Below, piece after piece: positions 1 through 5,614 of a stretch of 8,135 bases of DNA (positions are counted from its first letter, which is position 1; each line of letters opens with the position of its first letter). Below the pieces are notes generated by a model that was not told where the DNA came from, searched no databases, and saw only the letters and a list, made by a program, of their open reading frames with translations. The DNA comes from Clostridia bacterium (GTDB lineage Bacteria > Bacillota > Clostridia > Oscillospirales > CAG-272), in contig JAGALI010000004.1 of NCBI GenBank assembly GCA_017625275.1, positions 1 through 8,135 of the forward strand. Direction: 5' to 3'. Made by a program: the position numbers and the translations under genes.

Positions 1-66
1 AATCAGCATAAGAAAGGATAACACAAATGCGAGTATCTTCATTGAAATTCCGATTTTTTGTCTCAT
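1..66 (-). CDS. Exported protein, N-terminal fragment (5' end present, cut by window edge)
   Basis: An ATG at 66-64 on the minus strand opens a frame of 22 codons that runs without a stop to the window edge. It is preceded by a perfect AAGGAG six bases upstream. The encoded start is MRQKIGISMKILAFVLSFLM followed by LI: a short basic stretch and then an unbroken hydrophobic run, as in a Sec signal peptide or membrane anchor. Everything after residue 22 lies outside the window, so the function cannot be assigned. It follows the small secreted protein at 123-545 on the same strand after 56 nt. No promoter was seen between them, so the two are probably one transcription unit with a hairpin in the gap. 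A second in-frame ATG (residue 9) lacks its own ribosome site, so the first ATG is preferred. Confidence 0.75.
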   Translation of the reverse strand, partial: MRQKIGISMKILAFVLSFLMLI

Positions 67-72
67 TTTTCT

Positions 73-78
73 CTCCTT
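73..78 (-). promoter_or_regulatory. Ribosome binding site of the left-edge exported protein
   Basis: AAGGAG on the minus strand, six bases before the ATG at 66. It sits six bases beyond the foot of the 12-bp hairpin at 85-115. It is the main evidence that the short frame at 1-66 is a real gene start. Confidence 0.75.
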
Positions 79-84
79 GTGGGG

Positions 85-115
85 AGCATCTGATTACCGA
101 AGATAATCAGATGCT
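85..115 (-). promoter_or_regulatory. Intercistronic hairpin with a UUCG-type loop
   Basis: A perfect 12-bp inverted repeat (arms 85-96 and 104-115) lies in the 56-nt gap between two minus-strand genes. Read as minus-strand RNA, the seven-base loop is UCUUCGG, which can close as the very stable C(UUCG)G tetraloop with one bulged U. Downstream on that strand there is CCCCAC and then the ribosome site, not a U-tract, so it is not a classical terminator for these genes. On the plus strand the stem is followed by TTGTTTTTT, so it would terminate transcripts entering from the left. Likely roles are mRNA stabilisation or setting the ratio of the two gene products, or an anti-antisense terminator. 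Confidence 0.7.
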
Positions 116-122
116 TTGTTTT

Positions 123-545
123 TTAATAAGAATCCTCAAGCTCTCTTGTGATAACATCGGCTGCTCCACCGCTACCGTAAACGGTATAGGTTATTATAGC
201 CTTGTATGTTCCACTTTTGGATAGTTGGTAGCTATGCTCGTTTGTGCAATAATATTCCGAGGATTGGTCGGTAAATGTTGCACCATCAACATCGTTCCAC
301 CACCACAAAACCTTCTTTTGCAGTTGAATATCAACCACGATATTAGTTGTCACGCCTCTATAGCCAATACAGGTGTATGAAACAGTTGCCAAGCCATCGC
401 TATTTATGTAAAAGGTAGCCTCGGTTGAGCCTGTGTTATTATAGCGTGGTGTAATAGCATTCTCGCTAGCAAAGGTATGAAGTGTGAACACAAGCAAGGT
501 AGCTATCGCCAAAGCAAGGAAGCCTATTCTTTTTATAGCTTTCAT
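123..545 (-). CDS. Small secreted protein of unknown function, about 114 residues when mature
   Basis: A 140-residue protein with a clear Sec signal peptide: basic MKAIKR, a hydrophobic core from about 8 to 21, and a likely signal peptidase I site after TFA at residue 26. There is no lipobox cysteine. The mature part is rich in alternating Thr, Tyr, Val and Ile and looks all-beta, like a small Ig-like or jelly-roll domain. It holds exactly two cysteines, C59 and C100, which could form one disulfide outside the cell. A WWW run (81-83) and a Gly-rich turn (GSGGAA, near 124-129) stand out. It resembles small exported proteins common in gut Clostridia with a TPRYNN-like motif just after the signal peptide, but I do not recognise a characterised family. 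The start is fixed by AAAGGAGGAG just upstream. It is divergent from the sigma factor gene and is followed by another exported protein. Confidence 0.85.
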   Translation of the reverse strand: MKAIKRIGFLALAIATLLVFTLHTFASENAITPRYNNTGSTEATFYINSDGLATVSYTCIGYRGVTTNIVVDIQLQKKVLWWWNDVDGATFTDQSSEYYCTNEHSYQLSKSGTYKAIITYTVYGSGGAADVITRELEDSY

Positions 546-580
546 TTTTACTCCTCCTTTCTTAATTATTTTCGTCCTCT

Positions 581-609
581 CTATTATTAAAAAGGAGTTT
601 TTTAATCAA
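581..609 (-). promoter_or_regulatory. Possible promoter of the small secreted protein, with an inverted repeat across it
   Basis: On the minus strand a TTGATT-like -35 (604-609) precedes weak -10 candidates: TAATAG at 581-586 (17-bp spacer) or AATAAT at 583-588 (15-bp spacer). Neither is strong, unlike the other promoters in this window, so the gene may depend on an activator or an alternative sigma factor. An inverted repeat (ATTAAAAA at 586-593 and TTTTTAAT at 599-606, 5-base centre) covers the spacer and could be an operator, although such A/T-rich arms also arise by chance. Confidence 0.3.
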
Positions 610-620
610 AATCCTTCAAA

Positions 621-640
621 TTTCTAAAAATTTCTAAAAC
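621..640. repeat. Tandem 10-bp repeat between divergent genes
   Basis: Two adjacent copies of TTTCTAAAAM, in which only the last base differs (A then C). The period of ten is close to one helical turn. It lies between the start regions of the secreted protein and the sigma factor, about 14 bases upstream of the sigma factor -35 box. It could be a tandem binding site or an A-tract-like bend; a chance A/T-rich repeat is also possible. Confidence 0.45.
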
Positions 641-653
641 TTTTTTGTTTTTA

Positions 654-683
654 TTGAATGGTGGCTTATTTTTATGATATAAT
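654..683 (+). promoter_or_regulatory. Vegetative promoter with extended -10 for the ECF sigma operon
   Basis: TTGAAT (654-659), an 18-bp spacer, then TGA-TATAAT, with a perfect -10 at 678-683 and the TGn extension at 675-677. It lies 25 bases before the sigma factor ATG at 709. The housekeeping sigma factor should read it, so the operon is transcribed without its own product; this does not exclude autoregulation. Confidence 0.8.
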
Positions 684-695
684 TTTAAAAAAGCT

Positions 696-701
696 AAAGG
701 A
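696..701 (+). promoter_or_regulatory. Ribosome binding site deciding the sigma factor start
   Basis: AAAGGA seven bases before the ATG at 709. The longer in-frame start at 658 has no ribosome site and lies inside the promoter, so this site fixes the true start. Confidence 0.8.
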
Positions 702-708
702 CGAAAAA

Positions 709-1251
709 ATGTTATCAGTATATTTATCTTTATTGGAGACCGAGCAGGACAAAAATCAATTTTCTTGCATATATGAGAGATATTTGGATTGGATGCTACA
801 AACAGCATACCATTATCTTAAAAACGAAGAGGATGCAAAGGATGCCGTACACGAAATATTCTTTGATATGGCAAAAAGTGGATGTCTTGCCCCTGTTGGA
901 AGCGATGACGAAACAAAAGCATACCTATTCATATGTATACGAAACAGGGCTTCACGTGTGGCAGAAAAGCGTAATAAAATCAAGACAGTAAGCTTAAATG
1001 AGGTTTACAGCCTCTCCTCCGATTACAATGTAGAAAACGAGATAGTAACGGATGATGACAATGAGCGCTTGATGCATTACATAAGCTCCCTGCCAAAAAT
1101 ATACAAGGATGTATTATGCTTACATTTTGTAAGCAATCTCACTCTAAATGAAATTGCATTGATTTTAGATGTGCCATTCAAAACAGTCGAAACAAGATTT
1201 CGCAGAGGTAGAGCACTTATTAAAGAAAAATTTGGAGATTTAGATATATGA
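709..1251 (+). CDS. ECF (sigma-70 family group 4) RNA polymerase sigma factor
   Basis: A 180-residue protein with the two-domain layout of ECF sigma factors. Region 2 covers about residues 16-90 (IYERYLDWMLQTAYHYLKNE, then EDAKDAVHEIFFDM, the usual D-A-x-D-x-x-Q/H-E-x-F pattern that binds the -10 element and core polymerase). After an acidic linker comes region 4, about 120-172: SLPKIYKDVLCLHFV, then a helix-turn-helix LTLNEIALILDVPFKTVETR (143-163) and RFRRGRALIKEKF. The length is typical. It should direct polymerase to a small regulon, which the sequence does not reveal. The start at 709 is chosen over 658 because 658 lies in the promoter. Its stop overlaps the next gene's start (ATGA), the usual arrangement for a sigma factor and its cognate membrane regulator. 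Confidence 0.93.
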   Translation: MLSVYLSLLETEQDKNQFSCIYERYLDWMLQTAYHYLKNEEDAKDAVHEIFFDMAKSGCLAPVGSDDETKAYLFICIRNRASRVAEKRNKIKTVSLNEVYSLSSDYNVENEIVTDDDNERLMHYISSLPKIYKDVLCLHFVSNLTLNEIALILDVPFKTVETRFRRGRALIKEKFGDLDI

Positions 1252-1934
1252 GCACGCTTAATAGAGCTGTATTAAAGCAATGCCTGCTCGAAAGCACCAT
1301 GCAGGAAATTAGAGAAATCGAAGCGTTAGATTACTCTAGCATAACGGCTGACATAGACTTTAAAAACAAAATTTCAAGCATTATACATGAGGCAGAGCAA
1401 AATAACGCTAGGGCGCGTTCAAAAAGGATTACCATTTCCTTGATTGCTGCCATCCTCGTTTGCTTTTCGATAATCTTCTCTGTTTCTGCACGAATAAGAA
1501 CGGCTGTTATTAACTTCTTTGTTGAGGTTTATGATAGCTTTGCTGTGCTCTTTATTGATGACGAGGAAAACACAGAGGATTTGATGCCAATAGATGTAGT
1601 ATACGAGCCATCATATTTAAAGGAAAATGGTTATAAGCAAGTATCCCAAGCTATGGGTGAATTTAAAAATTTCACCATTTGGACTAATGATAATAATGTC
1701 ACAGTAGATTTTTCTCAGCACGCCATATACAAAAATGACATCACACTAGATGTCGAGGACACCTCTTATGAAACTACATATATTGGTGAAAGAAAGGTGC
1801 ACTACACTGTTAAAAACGATATTTACTTTATAAAATGGCTGGAATATGGCTATTCCTTCAATCTAGGCTGTGATACCACGCTTGAGTGGTCGGAAATTGA
1901 AAAAATAATATCAAGCCTACAACCGATAAGTTAA
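1248..1934 (+). CDS. DUF4367-type membrane protein, probable anti-sigma factor or sensor
   Basis: A 228-residue single-pass protein. Residues 1-60 are a charged cytoplasmic region with helical heptad-like segments (LLESTMQEIREIEAL; FKNKISSIIHEAEQ), followed by basic RARSKR and one membrane segment at about 61-80 (ITISLIAAILVCFSIIFSVS). The outer part, about 110-228, runs from MPIDVVYEPSYLKENGYK to EIEKIISSL and matches the pattern of DUF4367 domains, which in Clostridia very often follow ECF sigma genes. Its ATG overlaps the sigma stop codon, so translation is likely coupled and amounts matched. By analogy it holds the sigma factor at the membrane and releases it on an envelope signal; the N-terminal region lacks the HxxxCxxC zinc motif of ZAS anti-sigma factors, so the mode of binding would differ. 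The family call is good and the anti-sigma role is inferred. Confidence 0.8.
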   Translation: MSTLNRAVLKQCLLESTMQEIREIEALDYSSITADIDFKNKISSIIHEAEQNNARARSKRITISLIAAILVCFSIIFSVSARIRTAVINFFVEVYDSFAVLFIDDEENTEDLMPIDVVYEPSYLKENGYKQVSQAMGEFKNFTIWTNDNNVTVDFSQHAIYKNDITLDVEDTSYETTYIGERKVHYTVKNDIYFIKWLEYGYSFNLGCDTTLEWSEIEKIISSLQPIS

Positions 1935-1940
1935 AATAAA

Positions 1941-1971
1941 AAAGCCTGCTGACATAAATTCAGTAGGCTTT
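1941..1971. terminator. Two-way intrinsic terminator between convergent genes
   Basis: Arms 1941-1952 and 1960-1971 form a 12-bp stem with one G-U pair around a 7-base loop. On the plus strand it is followed by further Ts (TTATTTT), and on the minus strand by TTTATTTTAA. It therefore serves the DUF4367 gene (stop at 1934) and the DUF4037 gene (stop at 2000). Confidence 0.88.
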
Positions 1972-1999
1972 TTATTTTGCTAAAAATGGAGTTATTGTT

Positions 2000-2941
2000 T
2001 TATATTGCGCAGAGGATATGGAGATTGCGAAGCTCGTTATTAACTATTTTATTATTTACGGCATAGGCGTGAGGCTCTAGCTCGGTGGTGTCAAGCGAGG
2101 TGAGTCCTTGCGATTTTAGTGCAGTTATGATTTCTGCACAGGCTTCCTCTATTATTTTAAGCTTTTTAGGGGCCTCATTTTCGCCGTTTGGGCTTGACAG
2201 CAGGTATTCAAGAGGTGCTGACATTTCGGCATGATTTGGGAGCTCTCTTAGCGCCCTAAATGTCCATTTGTAGTACGGAATGTATCGCTTATTAAGCAAA
2301 AATATAACATTTAAGGCGCTTTTCACATACTCTGCTATCGCCAGCTGGGCTGAGGCAGTTTCCCCTCTCGACAAGCATCGTGGGTAATTATAAAGTCCCG
2401 ATTGCGCCATTATCAAAAGGTTCCCTGCAAGCTTTTTAAGTCTTACATCCTCAGGCAAATACGACAGCGCCTCTCTAGCCCTAGTAAGTCTTCCGTCGCC
2501 GTCGTGAAAGATTTTTCCGTTGGTTGCCTCTAGAAGCGCCTGCTCCGGAAGGGTTATCCACGCGCTTAAGGTGAGATTTGCGTCCTCGGTGCCTGTTTTT
2601 TCCTTCAAGAACTCACTAGCTCTTATTACTCCGTGGCGATTGCCACCAACTGGGCTAAGCACGCTTCTTTTGTATCCCATAAATTCCTTAGGAAGCTTTG
2701 TATATGCGCGTTCAAGGGCGAACTCGACCCTAGAGCTAATCACTCCCTCATCTGGAATGAAGATGCAAAATCCAGGCTCAAAGTCGTGATCCTGTGAAAT
2801 TTCGTCGTCATATCCGACGCATTCCGAGCCACTGCCACAAATTCCCACGGCGATTTTATCCATAAGCTCAGGAAATTGCGCCTCTAGCATTGGTTTTCCA
2901 TATTCTAAATAGAATTTCTCTGAAAGCTCAATTCCCTTCAT
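2000..2941 (-). CDS. DUF4037 protein: nucleotidyltransferase-fold domain plus helical domain
   Basis: A 313-residue cytoplasmic protein. Residues 31-54 (AVGICGSGSECVGYDDEISQ then DHDF) match the DUF4037 signature and have the form of a polymerase-beta-type nucleotidyltransferase site: a G-S turn (GSGSE, 36-40) followed by a D-x-D metal-binding pair (D51, D53). The middle carries RASEFLKEKTG (107-117) and a LPEQALLEATNGKIFHDGDG stretch (131-150). The C-terminal half is helical and includes LNKRYIPYYKWTFRAL (216-231), recalling the four-helix domains that partner minimal nucleotidyltransferases. No substrate is known to me; transfer of a nucleotide to a protein, RNA or small molecule is possible but unproven. 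The start is set by AAGGAG five bases upstream, which lies inside the end of the TPR gene. The 14-nt overlap implies coupled translation and a shared job with the TPR protein. Confidence 0.85.
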   Translation of the reverse strand: MKGIELSEKFYLEYGKPMLEAQFPELMDKIAVGICGSGSECVGYDDEISQDHDFEPGFCIFIPDEGVISSRVEFALERAYTKLPKEFMGYKRSVLSPVGGNRHGVIRASEFLKEKTGTEDANLTLSAWITLPEQALLEATNGKIFHDGDGRLTRAREALSYLPEDVRLKKLAGNLLIMAQSGLYNYPRCLSRGETASAQLAIAEYVKSALNVIFLLNKRYIPYYKWTFRALRELPNHAEMSAPLEYLLSSPNGENEAPKKLKIIEEACAEIITALKSQGLTSLDTTELEPHAYAVNNKIVNNELRNLHILCAI

Positions 2942-3680
2942 AAATTCTCCTTGCTCTATCCTTTAGCTCTTCCTCGTAGATAAAATGTCCATAATATCCA
3001 AAAACGCTTGCGCATTTTTCACACACAAATGCGTAGTAGCCATTTCTTTGCTCGTAATTATCCAAAAGAGTGCGTGCTGTGTCGAGATTTTTCTGTATTT
3101 GCTCATCAGCCATTTCAAGCCCAAGCTCTGCTTCCTTGGCGCTTGCAATATTAAGATAGGTAATTGCCATTTCTAGTGCGCCTGCTTTTGATGAGCCCAT
3201 AACCTTGATTGCCTTATTATAAAGCTCATATGCCCTATCAAGCATACCCTCATCTACAAGGGCGAGCGCCATATTATTATAGAGTCCACCAAGCCTTGAA
3301 TCGTTTTCTGGCAAATCTCTTTCATAAATTTTTTGCGCTCTTTCAAACACAGGCAGGGACTTTTTCGCCATTCCAAATGCCTTATAAGCTGTTGCAACAT
3401 TGAGATATGTGGTAGCTGAGCCGATCTGATTTTCAATACCCATTTGCTCTATTTTCAAAAGTGCCTTATCGGCACACTCCAACGCCTCTTTTTCCTTGCC
3501 GAGCTTGCGATAAAGTCCTATAAGCTCATTAAGCACAGGAAGCTCTACCCTATCATTTTTGGTTGCACGCGCATCCTCCAGCCAATACAAAAGATGTCTT
3601 TGAGCGCCTGCATAGTCGTTTTTGCTTAGATATTCGTCAAGCCTATTCAATATTCTATCAATACATGGTTTTTCGTTCAC
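2928..3680 (-). CDS. Tetratricopeptide-repeat protein, partner of the DUF4037 protein
   Basis: A 250-residue soluble protein with a GTG start, supported by AAGGAG eight bases upstream and a strong promoter. It contains about four TPR-like helix pairs at roughly 47-80 (ELPVLNELIGLYRKLGKEKE), 88-121 (SATTYLNVATAYKAFGMAKK), 131-164 (GGLYNNMALALVDEGMLDRA) and 171-205. The N-terminus (1-40) is helical and the C-terminal segment (215-248) is distinctive: YYAFVCEKCASVFGYYG. C220 and C223 form a lone CxxC, which is too little to claim a metal site. There is no signal peptide. TPR arrays bind protein partners, so it may present a substrate to, or regulate, the DUF4037 protein whose gene overlaps its 3' end in the next frame. 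No specific function is known to me. Confidence 0.85.
   Translation of the reverse strand: MNEKPCIDRILNRLDEYLSKNDYAGAQRHLLYWLEDARATKNDRVELPVLNELIGLYRKLGKEKEALECADKALLKIEQMGIENQIGSATTYLNVATAYKAFGMAKKSLPVFERAQKIYERDLPENDSRLGGLYNNMALALVDEGMLDRAYELYNKAIKVMGSSKAGALEMAITYLNIASAKEAELGLEMADEQIQKNLDTARTLLDNYEQRNGYYAFVCEKCASVFGYYGHFIYEEELKDRARRIYEGN
2947..2952 (-). promoter_or_regulatory. Ribosome binding site of the DUF4037 gene, inside the TPR gene
   Basis: AAGGAG on the minus strand, five bases before the ATG at 2941 and within the last eight codons of the TPR gene. Ribosomes finishing the TPR protein would expose or re-use it, which supports translational coupling. Confidence 0.75.
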
Positions 3681-3734
3681 TGCCTGCTCTCCTTGCCTTT
3701 TAGGATTTTTTCAAAGGTTGCCTTCCTCAATAAA

Positions 3735-3763
3735 ATTATATCAAAATACTACAAGCTTTTCAA
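3735..3763 (-). promoter_or_regulatory. Strong vegetative promoter of the TPR-DUF4037 operon
   Basis: On the minus strand: TTGAAA (3758-3763), a 17-bp spacer ending in TGA, then a perfect TATAAT (3735-3740). This is an extended -10 promoter. It gives a leader of about 50 nt to the GTG at 3680. A 9-bp-phased direct repeat, CAAGC at 3752-3756 and 3761-3765 on the plus strand, overlaps the -35 and is unexplained. Confidence 0.85.
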
Positions 3764-3806
3764 GCGATTTTAGATTAAATTTACTCATGAACCAAATGAA
3801 TTCTTA

Positions 3807-3840
3807 TTGACTTTTAACCAATTTCGTATTAGAATATAAT
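3807..3840 (+). promoter_or_regulatory. Promoter of the GH63-like glycoside hydrolase gene
   Basis: TTGACT (3807-3812), a 17-bp spacer, then TAGAAT (3830-3835). A perfect TATAAT follows at once (3835-3840), but it is 22 bp from that -35 and has no good -35 of its own, so the first pairing is preferred. The ribosome site AAGGAG at 3854-3859 lies six bases before the ATG. This promoter and that of the TPR operon diverge within 185 bp. Confidence 0.75.
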
Positions 3841-3865
3841 TAAACAAATATTTAAGGAGATTTAT

Positions 3866-5497
3866 ATGTATACTTTCGACAGACTTCATTACAGTATTAG
3901 GGGTTCTTATCTTGTATGGGACAAGAAAGACAGAAGCACCTTGAAGATGGACATGATTCACAATCATGGGCAGGATATTTTCAATGGCGTTTTGGCTATT
4001 GATTTTGGCTCTGGTGCAAGATTTTCCTTTGTTCCTCGTGAGGCTACTGCAAAATTTAATGGTGGCGAGACAAAAATTACAATGTTTGACATTGACGGCA
4101 CTTTTATTAAGGGTAAGGGCAAGGAGATACTTGTCGAAATTTCCAAGACAAGCACAAGATTTGACTATCAAATCATCCAAAATGGCATTATCGAGCTTTG
4201 CGATTTTAACAACAACTGTAGCCTTATGTTTGTTTCAAACAAAGGTAGCTTGAGGGTTGAAAAGCAACGCACACCTGGTAAAATCACAGCTGACTTTGTT
4301 AATGTTCGTGTTTTGCCTGATGAAAATGGTGAATATGAGTTCGCAATTGAGGGCAACTTCCTTGATAAGGGTGCTACCCTAGCGCAGGGCATGAGCTTTG
4401 ACTACTATGCCGATTTGGCTGAAAAGGACTACGCAGCTTGGGAAAAGAAATTTAATTGCAAGAATAAATACGAAAAGGAATGCGCTTACATAATGTGGTC
4501 TAACACCATTGCTCCTCTCGGTAACTTTGGCACAGAGGCAATTGTTATGGGTAAGGCTGGCATGAGCAATGTTTGGAGCTGGGACAATGCGTTTAATGCC
4601 CTTGGACTTGCTGATATTGACTATCGCATTGCTATGGACCAGTTTATGATAATGTACAAGCACATTAATCGTGTTGGCAGAGTTCCTGACGCTATTTCTC
4701 AATCATACAAGGTTTGGAACTTTGTTAAGCCTCCTGTACAGGGCTGGATGTATAAGCAAATGATGAAGAGAAATCCAGAATTTGCTACTCCTCATGCGCT
4801 TGAAGAGGTTTATTTTGAGATGAAGCGCAACACCGACTGGTGGCTCAATCTCCGTGGTGATGTTCCATCATACTATCATGGTAACGATTCAGGTCAGGAC
4901 AACTCAACCTGCTTCGACAAGAGTGAGCATATTGAGACATCAGAGCTTATTGCCTTCCTTTCTGTTCAATGCTCTTTCCTTTCTGAGGCTGCAGAAATTC
5001 TTAATTATCCTACTGATAAAAAGGTTTATGCTCAGCTTGCAAGGGAGCTTGCTGACAAGGCAATTAAGGACTATTGGGACGGCGAAAAGATTTTTGTTCG
5101 TCTTGCTGAAACTGGCGAGCCATACTACTGTAATGCTCTTATGCCACTTCGTGTAATTGTTCTTGAGGATATGCTTCCAAAGGAAATTCAAGAATATATC
5201 GTTAAGCAAATCACTGAGCATCACCTATGCAAGGGTGGTATTGCAAGCGAGGCACTTGATAGCCCAATGTTTGTTGAAAACGGCTACTGGCGTGGCGCAG
5301 TTTGGGCTCCTGATGTTGTAATGTTCGTTTATGCTCTTCGCAATCTTGGCTACACCGAGCTTGCTAACCAAATTGCAGAAAACTATAAAACATCTATTTG
5401 CAAATACGGCTTTAGCGAAAATACAAGCGCTATCACAGGCAAGCAGCTTCGTTGTAAGGGCTATGCTTGGGCAGCTAATGCATATCAGGTGCTTTAA
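3866..5497 (+). CDS. Cytoplasmic (alpha/alpha)6-barrel glycoside hydrolase, GH63/MGH1-like
   Basis: A 543-residue protein with no signal peptide. An N-terminal beta-rich domain (about 1-175) precedes an (alpha/alpha)6-barrel domain (about 185-543). Landmarks of the GH37/GH63/MGH1-like clan are visible: WSWDNAFNALG (237-247), HINRVGRVPDAIS (266-278), HGNDSGQDNSTCFD (338-351), NGYWRGAVWAPDVV (472-485) and KYGFSENTSAITG (513-525). By family comparison D345 in SGQDNS should be the general acid and E518 in FSENTS the general base. Relatives cleave alpha-glucosides, trehalose or mannosyl-glycerate, so the substrate is open; the GH51 neighbour suggests an imported plant-derived oligosaccharide. The gene has its own promoter and terminator. 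Its codons (mainly CTT for Leu, few ATA for Ile) look like those of a well-expressed gene, in contrast to the sigma operon. Confidence 0.87.
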   Translation: MYTFDRLHYSIRGSYLVWDKKDRSTLKMDMIHNHGQDIFNGVLAIDFGSGARFSFVPREATAKFNGGETKITMFDIDGTFIKGKGKEILVEISKTSTRFDYQIIQNGIIELCDFNNNCSLMFVSNKGSLRVEKQRTPGKITADFVNVRVLPDENGEYEFAIEGNFLDKGATLAQGMSFDYYADLAEKDYAAWEKKFNCKNKYEKECAYIMWSNTIAPLGNFGTEAIVMGKAGMSNVWSWDNAFNALGLADIDYRIAMDQFMIMYKHINRVGRVPDAISQSYKVWNFVKPPVQGWMYKQMMKRNPEFATPHALEEVYFEMKRNTDWWLNLRGDVPSYYHGNDSGQDNSTCFDKSEHIETSELIAFLSVQCSFLSEAAEILNYPTDKKVYAQLARELADKAIKDYWDGEKIFVRLAETGEPYYCNALMPLRVIVLEDMLPKEIQEYIVKQITEHHLCKGGIASEALDSPMFVENGYWRGAVWAPDVVMFVYALRNLGYTELANQIAENYKTSICKYGFSENTSAITGKQLRCKGYAWAANAYQVL

Positions 5498-5546
5498 GCT
5501 TAGTATATCAAGCAAGGGCACAACAATTTGACAATTTCTATATGAT

Positions 5547-5573
5547 AAAAAGGCAGAATTTTTCTGCCTTTTT
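5547..5573 (+). terminator. Intrinsic terminator of the glycoside hydrolase gene
   Basis: Perfect 12-bp stem (arms 5547-5558 and 5562-5573) with a TTT loop. The right arm ends in TTTTT and is followed by AATTTTA. It lies 50 bases past the stop codon and separates this gene from the arabinofuranosidase unit. No minus-strand gene needs it. Confidence 0.88.
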
Positions 5574-5614
5574 AATTTTATAGCTAGCACGCGATGTCTT
5601 TTTTAGCTTAAATA

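Noticed and set aside
27..224. Plus-strand open frame of 65 codons at the left edge
   Set aside because: No ribosome site; it runs through the 85-115 hairpin and antisense to two minus-strand genes that have good ribosome sites.
658..708. Seventeen extra N-terminal codons for the sigma factor
   Set aside because: They overlap the -35/-10 promoter and lack a ribosome site; ATG 709 is better.
602..808. Minus-strand open frame over the sigma factor start
   Set aside because: It is antisense to the conserved region 2 coding sequence, has no ribosome site and its product resembles nothing.
3835..3840. Perfect TATAAT as the -10 of the glycoside hydrolase promoter
   Set aside because: It is 22 bp from TTGACT and no -35 sits at 17 bp; TAGAAT at 3830-3835 gives correct spacing. 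Use as a second start point cannot be excluded.
3681..3865. Possible cre or AraR operator sites near the glycoside hydrolase genes
   Set aside because: No sequence close to the usual cre or AraR palindromes was found by eye here or at 5574-5667.
3785..4180. 131-codon minus-strand frame over the glycoside hydrolase start
   Set aside because: It is antisense to a gene with clear promoter, ribosome site and domain pattern; the product is low-complexity and unrecognisable.
5528..5533. Perfect TTGACA upstream of the 5547-5573 terminator
   Set aside because: No -10 box at 16-18 bp; the expected position falls within the terminator stem.
5225..5590. 121-codon minus-strand frame over the 3' end of the glycoside hydrolase
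   Set aside because: It covers the catalytic motifs of the real gene and its terminator; a reading-frame shadow.
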